From Actinomycetota bacterium (lineage in GTDB: Bacteria > Actinomycetota > Acidimicrobiia > Spongiisociales > UBA11373): a stretch of DNA of 11,285 nt. A program made the position numbers and the translations under genes. The DNA lies in NCBI GenBank assembly GCA_030688105.1, contig JAUYIV010000406.1, forward strand, positions 1 through 11,285, written 5' to 3'. The notes beneath the pieces are model-generated. The model worked only from the letters and a program-made list of their open reading frames with translations. It made no database searches and was not told the DNA's origin. Below, piece after piece: positions 5,873 to 11,285 of this stretch; the first letter of the stretch is position 1, and each line of letters begins with the position of its first letter.

Positions 5873-6403
5873 ATGTACGCCATCATCCGCTCCGGCGGGA
5901 AGCAGACCAAGGTGCGCGAGGGCGACGTCATCGATGTCGAGCGGGTGCGCGCCGACGGTGAGATCAGCTTCACGCCGCTGCTCGTCGTCGACGCCAAGGG
6001 CAAGGTCTATTCGAGCCGGGACGAGCTCAAGTCGGCGAAGGTCACCGCGAAGGTCGTCGGCGAGTCGGCCGGGGACAAGGTCGAGATCTTCAAGTACAAG
6101 GCCAAGACCGGCTACCGGAGGCGGGGCGGGCACCGCCAGAAGTACACGACGCTCGAGGTGGTGAAGATCGAAGCCCCGAAGAAGCCGGCACCGAAGGCCA
6201 CCGCCGCTTCCGATGAGAAGCCCGCTGCGGAAGCGGCTCCGAAGCCCGCCACCAAGAAGCCCGCCCCCAAGGAACCCGCCGCGAAGCAGTCGGCCGCCAA
6301 GGAGCCCGCGGCGAAGAAGCCCGCGGCGAAGAAGCCCGCGGTGAAGAAGCCCGCGGCGAAGAAGCCCGCGGCGGCGAAGCCGAAGACCGGGAAGGAGTCC
6401 TGA
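5873..6403 (+). CDS. rplU: 50S ribosomal protein L21 with a long Lys/Ala/Pro tail
   Basis: L21 binds 23S rRNA in the large subunit. The start ATG 5873 is preceded by GAAGGA (5858-5863) at 9 bases and gives the canonical beginning MYAIIRSGGKQ. An upstream in-frame GTG at 5813 would add 20 unlikely residues. Residues 1 to about 101 are a full L21 domain, including the RNA-binding region YKAKTGYRRRGGHRQKYT (75-92). Residues 102-176 are an added tail of Lys, Ala and Pro with few acidic residues. It includes four successive AKKPA-type pentapeptides near 146-165, encoded by 15-bp DNA repeats, and resembles tails of histone H1-like proteins in composition. Most L21 proteins are just over 100 residues, so the tail is an extension. 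It probably adds RNA contacts, but this is inferred. The gene is followed after one base by rpmA. Confidence 0.96.
   Translation: MYAIIRSGGKQTKVREGDVIDVERVRADGEISFTPLLVVDAKGKVYSSRDELKSAKVTAKVVGESAGDKVEIFKYKAKTGYRRRGGHRQKYTTLEVVKIEAPKKPAPKATAASDEKPAAEAAPKPATKKPAPKEPAAKQSAAKEPAAKKPAAKKPAVKKPAAKKPAAAKPKTGKES
6311..6370 (+). repeat. Four 15-bp tandem repeats in the rplU tail
   Basis: Unit GCGAAGAAGCCCGCG occurs at 6311, 6326 and 6356, with one variant (GTG start) at 6341. Each unit encodes A(V)KKPA in the L21 tail. Looser versions of the unit precede the block. A period of 15 keeps the reading frame, so copy-number change would only lengthen or shorten the tail by five residues. Confidence 0.9.
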
Positions 6404-6404
6404 C

Positions 6405-6659
6405 ATGTCCAAGACCAAGGGCGGCGGCTCGACCAAGAACGGCCGCGACTCTCACGCCAAGCGTCTCGGTCCCAAGGTGTTCGACGGCGAGGCCGTGAAG
6501 GCGGGCGCCATAATCGTCCGTCAGCGGGGGAGCAAGATCCATCCTGGCCGCAACGTGGGCCGCGGGACCGACGACACCCTGTTTGCCACGGCCGACGGCG
6601 TAGTCAGCTACGGCTCCCGCCGAGGACGGCGCGAAGTCAGCGTCCTGACCGAGCAATAG
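6405..6659 (+). CDS. rpmA: 50S ribosomal protein L27
   Basis: L27 is a large-subunit protein whose N-terminus reaches the peptidyl-transferase centre. The 84-residue product has the family length and begins MSKTKGGGSTKNGRDSHAKR, matching the usual GGGS-x-NGRDS start. GSKIHPGRNVGRGTDDTLFA is the conserved centre. The Shine-Dalgarno GAAGGAG (6391-6397) is 7 bases from the ATG and lies inside the end of rplU. No extra N-terminal residues of the kind removed by a protease in Firmicutes are seen. The gene ends in TAG at its expected length, which supports TAG as an ordinary stop in this genome. It is co-transcribed with rplU (1-base gap) and probably obg (19-base gap). Confidence 0.97.
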   Translation: MSKTKGGGSTKNGRDSHAKRLGPKVFDGEAVKAGAIIVRQRGSKIHPGRNVGRGTDDTLFATADGVVSYGSRRGRREVSVLTEQ

Positions 6660-6678
6660 GTTCCGGCTCGGAGGAGCC

Positions 6679-7941
6679 GTGTTCGTCGACGAAGTCACCG
6701 TTCACCTTCGCGCCGGAGACGGCGGCGCCGGGATCGTCGCTTTCGAGCGGGTCCGTGGTCGCCCTCGCGGCAAGCCGCTCGGGGGGTCGGGTGGCGCCGG
6801 CGGTGACATCGTCGTCGTGGCCGATGCGGAGGTCTCCACCCTCTTGGACTACCAGCGGCGACCCCATCGGCGGGCGGAATCGGGCACTCACGGCAAAGGT
6901 GATCTCCAGCACGGCCGTCGTGGTGCCGATCTCGTGCTGTCGGTTCCTCCGGGAACCGTGCTCCGCGACCCGGCCGGGACGATGATCGCCGACCTGGCCA
7001 TGCCCGGCCAGCGCGTCGCCCTTCTCCGAGGAGGACGCGGAGGCAAGGGGAACATGGCCCTCGCCGGGCCCAAGCACATCGCTCCGGCCTTTGCGGAGCA
7101 GGGCGAGTACGGGCCGCAGTCCGACTTCACCTTCGAGCTCAAGGTCGTCGCCGATGCCGCCATCATCGGCTTCCCCAACGCCGGAAAGAGCACTCTCATC
7201 GCCCGAGTGTCTGCGGCCCGGCCCAAGATCGCCGACTATCCCTTCACGACTCTCGAACCGAATCTCGGAGTCGTCGAGGTGGACGACAGGCGGTTCGTCC
7301 TGGCCGACATCCCCGGGCTCATCGAAGGCGCCGCGGAGGGAAAGGGCTTGGGACTTCGATTCCTGAGGCACGCCGAACGCGCCCGTGCCCTGGTGGTGCT
7401 GCTGGACCCGTCTCCCCTACAGGAGGAGAGTTGCCTGCGCCAGTTGGGGATCCTCCGGTCCGAGCTCGCCCGATACGACCCGGCTCTCGCCGTCCGCGAG
7501 GAAATCGTCGCCGTCTCGAAGGCCGACCTCCCCGAAGCGGAGGCCGCTCGGGGGAGCCTGGCCACGGTGGGTGTCGAGGCCCACCTGATCTCCGCGCTGA
7601 CCGGCGAGGGCCTCGACCGCGTTCTCCACGCGATCGCCGACGCGGTGGCGCGGGTGGAGAGGGTGATCCCTGCCGCGGAGGGCTACCTGCTCCATCGTCC
7701 GGCCCCACCAGGGTTCGAGATCCACCATGACGGCGAGCGCTGGGTGGTCGAGGGAAGGATCGCCGAACGCGCGGTGGCACTCGATGACCTGACGAAGCCC
7801 GAGGCCGCCGGATTCGTCGCACGACGTCTCGCCCGGGCGGGGGTCGACGACGCACTGAGGAGGGCCGGTGCCAAGCCGGGGGACGAGGTCCGGATCGGGG
7901 AGGTCGTCTTCGAGTTCAGCGAAGAGAGCGATGAGCAATGA
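6679..7941 (+). CDS. obg: GTPase Obg/CgtA, 50S assembly factor
   Basis: Obg is a ribosome-associated GTPase for late 50S assembly and stress control. The GTG start at 6679 gives MFVDEVTVHLRAGDGGAG, the typical Obg beginning, with GGAGG (6670-6674) 4 bases upstream. The 420 residues comprise the glycine-rich Obg fold (1 to about 158), the G domain and a C-terminal OCT domain (about 335-412, PPGFEIHHDGERWVVEG onward). G1 is GFPNAGKST (164-172), switch I is near YPFTTLEPN, G3 is DIPG (210-213) and G5 is ISALTGEG. G4 reads SKAD (280-283), with Ser in place of the Asn of NKxD. The last four codons and the stop lie inside a heptamer repeat array. The gene ends the rne-rplU-rpmA-obg block; proB, which follows obg in some actinobacteria, is absent here. 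Confidence 0.96.
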   Translation: MFVDEVTVHLRAGDGGAGIVAFERVRGRPRGKPLGGSGGAGGDIVVVADAEVSTLLDYQRRPHRRAESGTHGKGDLQHGRRGADLVLSVPPGTVLRDPAGTMIADLAMPGQRVALLRGGRGGKGNMALAGPKHIAPAFAEQGEYGPQSDFTFELKVVADAAIIGFPNAGKSTLIARVSAARPKIADYPFTTLEPNLGVVEVDDRRFVLADIPGLIEGAAEGKGLGLRFLRHAERARALVVLLDPSPLQEESCLRQLGILRSELARYDPALAVREEIVAVSKADLPEAEAARGSLATVGVEAHLISALTGEGLDRVLHAIADAVARVERVIPAAEGYLLHRPAPPGFEIHHDGERWVVEGRIAERAVALDDLTKPEAAGFVARRLARAGVDDALRRAGAKPGDEVRIGEVVFEFSEESDEQ

Positions 7942-7990
7942 GCGATGAGCGGTGCGGCGACGCATCGCGCATTGCGCACAGCCATTTGCG
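7928..7990 (+). repeat. Heptamer array crossing the obg stop codon
   Basis: Units gcgatga, gcaatga, gcgatga, gcggtgc run from inside obg across its TGA (7939-7941). Further units in phase include catcgcg and cattgcg, with looser ones up to about 7990. TGA occurs once in each of the first three units and so appears in all three reading frames. The first units are clear, the later ones increasingly decayed. Confidence 0.65.
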
Positions 7991-8018
7991 AGGTGCCGTC
8001 TCCTTGGACCGTCGACCG

Positions 8019-8024
8019 TAGACT
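8019..8024 (+). promoter_or_regulatory. Possible -10 element of the MoxR gene, leaderless
   Basis: TAGACT fits TANNNT and ends 8 bases before the ATG at 8033, the same distance as TAGGTT before tdk. There is no Shine-Dalgarno upstream of this ATG. TTGGAC at 8004-8009 is too close (9 bases) to act as its -35. The evidence is the motif and the spacing only. Confidence 0.33.
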
Positions 8025-8032
8025 CCGCGCAC

Positions 8033-8895
<863 letters not shown>

Positions 8896-8896
<1 letters not shown>

Positions 8897-10323
8897 TGGT
8901 CGCCTTCCTGACCGGGTTCATCGACGAGCTGCGCCAAGCCGGCATACCGGTGTCGATGGTCGAGGCCGTCGATGCCGCCCGTGCCATGGCGCACGTCGAC
9001 ATCGGCTCGCGCTCGGCGCTCAAGGCCGCACTGGGCGCCACCCTGGTGAAGAGCGCGCGTCATGTGGACTCCTTCGAGGCGGCTTTCGAAGCGTTCTTCT
9101 CCCTGGCGCCACCCGAGGGCACAGAGGCGGAACAGCTCGCCCTCGGCGACGCCTCCGCAGTCGCCGGCGCCGGTGGTGGCGGAGCGGGGGAGGGCGACAT
9201 CGCGGGCCTGGTCGCAGCCCTCTTCCTGGCGCTTCGGGACGGCGACCACGGTCTCATGCGGGCCGTGGCCCGGCTGGCGGTCAGCCGCTTGGCCGGGATG
9301 GAGCCAGGTCGTCCGGTCGGCGGCGCGTACTACCTGTACCGGGTGCTGCGGCCTCTCGATCTCGACGAGCTCGGCAAGCGTCTGCGGAGCGAGCTCGAAG
9401 CCCCCCAGTTGTCGGCTGTCGAGGCACGGCTCATCGCAGAGGAGGTGGAGCGCCGGCTGGAGGAGTTTCGTGAGGCCCTTCGCGCCGAGATCCGGAGACG
9501 GCTGGTCGCCGACCGGGGGAGAGCTGCGGTGGCCCGCACGCTGCGCCGGCCCCTCGTCGAGGACATCGATCTGACGACTGTCACCAGGGAGGATCTGTCC
9601 CGTCTCGAGGCTGCGATCCACCCCCTCACCCGCAAACTGGCGACCCGGCTGGCCAGACGGAGGCGGCGGGGGAGGGTTGGGCGATTGGATTTTCGCCGCA
9701 CCGTGAGGGCCTCGCTTCAGACCGGTGGAGTCCCGATCGATCCCAGGTTCCGCGCCCCGCGCCCCACCAAGCCCGAGATCGTTCTCCTCACCGACATCAG
9801 CGGATCGGTTGCCACCTTTGCCCGCTTCACCATGCAATTCGTGTACGCCATCGCTGCCCAGCTGAGCCGGGTTCGGGCCTTCGCGTTCATCGACACCATC
9901 GACGAGGTGTCGCGGTTCTTCGGCCCGGGGGTCGACTTCGGTGATGCCCTACGCCGGGTCGGGACGGAGGCCGAGGTGGTGTGGCTCGACGGGCACAGCG
10001 ACTACGGCAACGCATTCGGCAGATTCCTCGAGGCCGACTTCGACGCGATCACTCCCCGGACGGTCGTCATCGTGACCGGAGATGCCAGGACCAACTACCA
10101 CGACCCCAACGTGGCCGCCCTCGTCCGGATCGCATCGGCGGCGCGCTCGCTCTACTGGCTGAACCCCGAACGACGGCGCTACTGGGATACCGGCGACTCG
10201 GTGATGGGCATCTATGGGGCCGTCTGCGACGAGGTGCACGAGGTACGGAACCTGCGGCAGTTGGAGCGATTCGTCGAGCGGGTGGCGATTCCGGTGACCC
10301 GACCGGTCCGACGACTGGCGTGA
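8896..10323 (+). CDS. CoxE-like von Willebrand factor A domain protein
   Basis: The ATG at 8896 shares its A with the MoxR stop (TGATG), indicating tight translational coupling; the frame is open further upstream but only inside the MoxR gene. The 475 residues start VAFLTGFIDELRQAGIPVS, a typical CoxE-family beginning. A helical N-terminal region follows, interrupted by a Gly-rich linker near 90-101, then an Arg-rich stretch (ARRRRRGRVGR) before a VWA domain from about 290. The metal-ion-dependent adhesion site DxSxS is intact as D300-S302-S304 (DISGS). Further candidates are the GHSDYGNAF segment with D369, and D396 in VTGDART. The C-terminus (LYWLNPERRRYWDTGDSVM) is conserved in type. No signal peptide or membrane segment is seen, so it acts in the cytoplasm, presumably with the ATPase to remodel or load a client protein. 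Which client is not known. Confidence 0.9.
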
Positions 10324-10397
10324 AGATCGCAGATCGGTTGCCCCCCTCAAGGCTCCCGGCTGATGTGTCGATACAGCCTCAGGTCAGGAGAGAGGTC

Positions 10398-10793
10398 GTG
10401 TCCGTGGCTCCGCGTGTGCTGGTCGTCGAAGACTCCGCAGTCATCCAGCGCCTGATCTCGGTGTGCCTTCGCCCTGCGGGCGTCGAGGTCGAGACGCGTG
10501 CCGATGGCCCGACGGGTCTCGAGGCGGCGCTGACCACCCGGCCCGACCTGCTGATCCTCGACGTCGGCCTCCCCCGCATGGACGGATGGGAGGTTCTGGA
10601 GCGCATCCGCTCGGACCCGCGCACCAGGTCGATGAAGGTGCTCGTTCTCACCGCCCACGCTCAGGAAGAGACCCGGGAGCGGGCGGATCGGGGGGGCGCC
10701 GACGCCTTCTTGACGAAGCCATTCCGGCCCGACGATCTCCGCAGCGTGGCAATGGGGCTGCTCAGCGGCACGACCGAGCAGGCGATCGCGTAG
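10398..10793 (+). CDS. Stand-alone response regulator receiver (CheY-like)
   Basis: This 131-residue protein is a single receiver domain. GTG 10398 is chosen because AGGAG (10386-10390) lies 7 bases upstream and the protein then starts just before the first strand (PRVLVVEDS). The acidic pair is E11-D12, the phospho-acceptor is D55 in LILDVGLP, the switch threonine is T85 (VLVLTAH), aromatic F104 precedes TKPF, and the conserved lysine is K107. No DNA-binding or enzymatic output domain follows, so it probably signals by protein-protein contact. No histidine kinase is in the window. It lies 74 bases after the VWA gene on the same strand and may be co-transcribed, but a functional link is not shown. 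A heptamer array starts right after its TAG. Confidence 0.93.
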   Translation: MSVAPRVLVVEDSAVIQRLISVCLRPAGVEVETRADGPTGLEAALTTRPDLLILDVGLPRMDGWEVLERIRSDPRTRSMKVLVLTAHAQEETRERADRGGADAFLTKPFRPDDLRSVAMGLLSGTTEQAIA

Positions 10794-10856
10794 GGGGCGT
10801 TGCCCGTTGCCCGTTGCCCGTTGCCCGGAGGCCGTGCGCCGTAGGCCGTCGGCCGA
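10794..10856 (+). repeat. Heptamer array after the receiver gene, TGCCCGT x3 and NGGCCGT variants
   Basis: From the first base after the TAG, nine 7-base units can be read: ggggcgt, TGCCCGT three times, tgcccgg, then aggccgt, gcgccgt, aggccgt and cggccga. The second half keeps a CCGT ending in the same phase. This is the longest and cleanest array in the window. Confidence 0.82.
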
Positions 10857-10862
10857 GACCCC

Positions 10863-10891
10863 TTCACCGCGTCACATCGAGGCGATACCTT
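10863..10891 (+). promoter_or_regulatory. Possible promoter of the M23-like gene
   Basis: TTCACC (10863-10868) and TACCTT (10886-10891) are separated by 17 bases, a standard sigma-70-type spacing. Transcription would start near 10898, within a few bases of the GTG at 10902. There is no well-placed Shine-Dalgarno, consistent with a leaderless or nearly leaderless message. Confidence 0.4.
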
Positions 10892-10901
10892 TCGCGGGCT
10901 C

Positions 10902-11285
10902 GTGCTCCCGATCCTGCTTCTCGTCGCCGCCCTGGGTGGCCCCTGCGTGTTCGACCTGCCCGTCGAGGGGCCCATCGTGCGCGGTTTCGCTCCATCGGGC
11001 GCATACGGTGGCCACTGGGGGATCGACCTCGCCATTCCCGATGGGTCTCCGATCAGGGCGGCCGCTCCGGGGGTGGTCACCTTTTCCGGAGAGGTGGCGG
11101 GCCGATCGAGCATAACGATCCACCACGGCGGGTCGGTGCGCACCTCCTACTCCTACCTCAGCCTCCGCGCCGTGGGAACCGGGGACCATGTCGGGCGCGG
11201 CCAGGTGATCGGCAGCTCGGGGGTCGATCACGGCGTCGCTGCCATCCACTTCGCGGTCCGAATCGGGGAGCGCTACATCGACACC
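10902..11285 (+). CDS. Exported M23/LytM-fold protein, degenerate active site (partial, runs off the window)
   Basis: A frame from GTG 10902 stays open to the window end (128 codons, no stop). It begins MLPILLLVAALGG, a short hydrophobic signal or anchor sequence, then DLPVEGPIVRGFAP and a LytM (peptidase M23) fold: GGHWGIDLA, GSPIRAAAPGVVTFSGEVAG, SITIHHGG and GDHVGRGQVIGS. Zinc ligands H38, D42 and H116 are present. The two other histidines of active LytM enzymes are replaced: YxH reads Y83-S-Y85 and HxH reads A114-I-H116. Loss of both suggests a binding or regulatory role rather than full endopeptidase activity. Small actinobacterial M23-like proteins of this kind are often encoded next to rpsB, so rpsB may follow beyond the window; this is inferred. 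The GTG is the best start, since no ATG lies upstream in frame nearby. The role of the cleaved N-terminus and the C-terminus cannot be seen. Confidence 0.8.
   Translation, partial: MLPILLLVAALGGPCVFDLPVEGPIVRGFAPSGAYGGHWGIDLAIPDGSPIRAAAPGVVTFSGEVAGRSSITIHHGGSVRTSYSYLSLRAVGTGDHVGRGQVIGSSGVDHGVAAIHFAVRIGERYIDT

Noticed and set aside
8004..8024. TTGGAC with TAGACT as a full -35/-10 promoter of the MoxR gene
   Set aside because: The spacing is only 9 bases, far too short; only the -10-like element was kept.
10807..11115. 102-codon plus-strand frame beginning in the heptamer array
   Set aside because: It is in a different frame from the M23-like gene, is rich in Arg, Ser and Pro, and begins within repeats; the GTG 10902 frame has the recognisable domain.

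Overview
The window is GC-rich DNA whose genes all lie on the + strand, packed as in a bacterial chromosome. The order rne - rplU - rpmA - obg, a separate mrdA-rodA pair and the style of the intergenic repeats point to an Actinomycetota chromosome, perhaps a non-model lineage such as Acidimicrobiia. The lineage is an inference from gene order and composition, not from a search. No mobile element, CRISPR array, tRNA or rRNA was seen.

Layout. (1) 1-3146 is the tail of a cell-shape cluster: the last codons of an unidentified upstream gene (mreD by synteny), then penicillin-binding protein 2 (mrdA) and the SEDS glycosyltransferase rodA, joined by ATGA stop/start overlaps. RodA is interrupted by an in-frame TAG at 2460-2462, at the start of a membrane segment. 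(2) 3184-3771 is a type II thymidine kinase. (3) 3772-4106 is a 335-base gap with heptamer repeats, a possible promoter and a structured leader for the next gene. (4) 4107-7941 is the rne - rplU - rpmA - obg block: mRNA decay and rRNA maturation, ribosomal proteins L21 and L27, and a ribosome-assembly GTPase. (5) 8033-10323 is a MoxR/CoxD-type AAA+ ATPase overlapping a CoxE-type VWA protein, a chaperone-like pair usually tied to maturation of a metalloenzyme or other complex. (6) 10398-10793 is a stand-alone response-regulator receiver. (7) From 10902 to the window end is the start of an exported LytM/M23-fold protein that keeps the zinc ligands but lacks two usual catalytic histidines.

The most unusual DNA-level signal is in the gaps. 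After tdk, rne, obg and the receiver gene there are tandem arrays with a strict 7-bp period. Each array has a different heptamer, usually about three perfect copies followed or preceded by decayed copies in the same phase, and arrays begin at or within a few bases of the upstream stop codon. Other points of interest are the rodA nonsense codon, a rne leader hairpin whose whole 7-base loop is complementary to the rne Shine-Dalgarno sequence, a pair of adjacent perfect hairpins before rplU, and an L21 protein with a long Lys/Ala/Pro tail.

How the genes work together: mrdA and rodA form the elongasome transpeptidase/glycosyltransferase pair. rne, rplU, rpmA and obg link RNA processing to 50S assembly. 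The ATPase/VWA pair is probably a two-protein assembly machine whose client is not in the window. No intrinsic terminator with a T-tract was seen anywhere.
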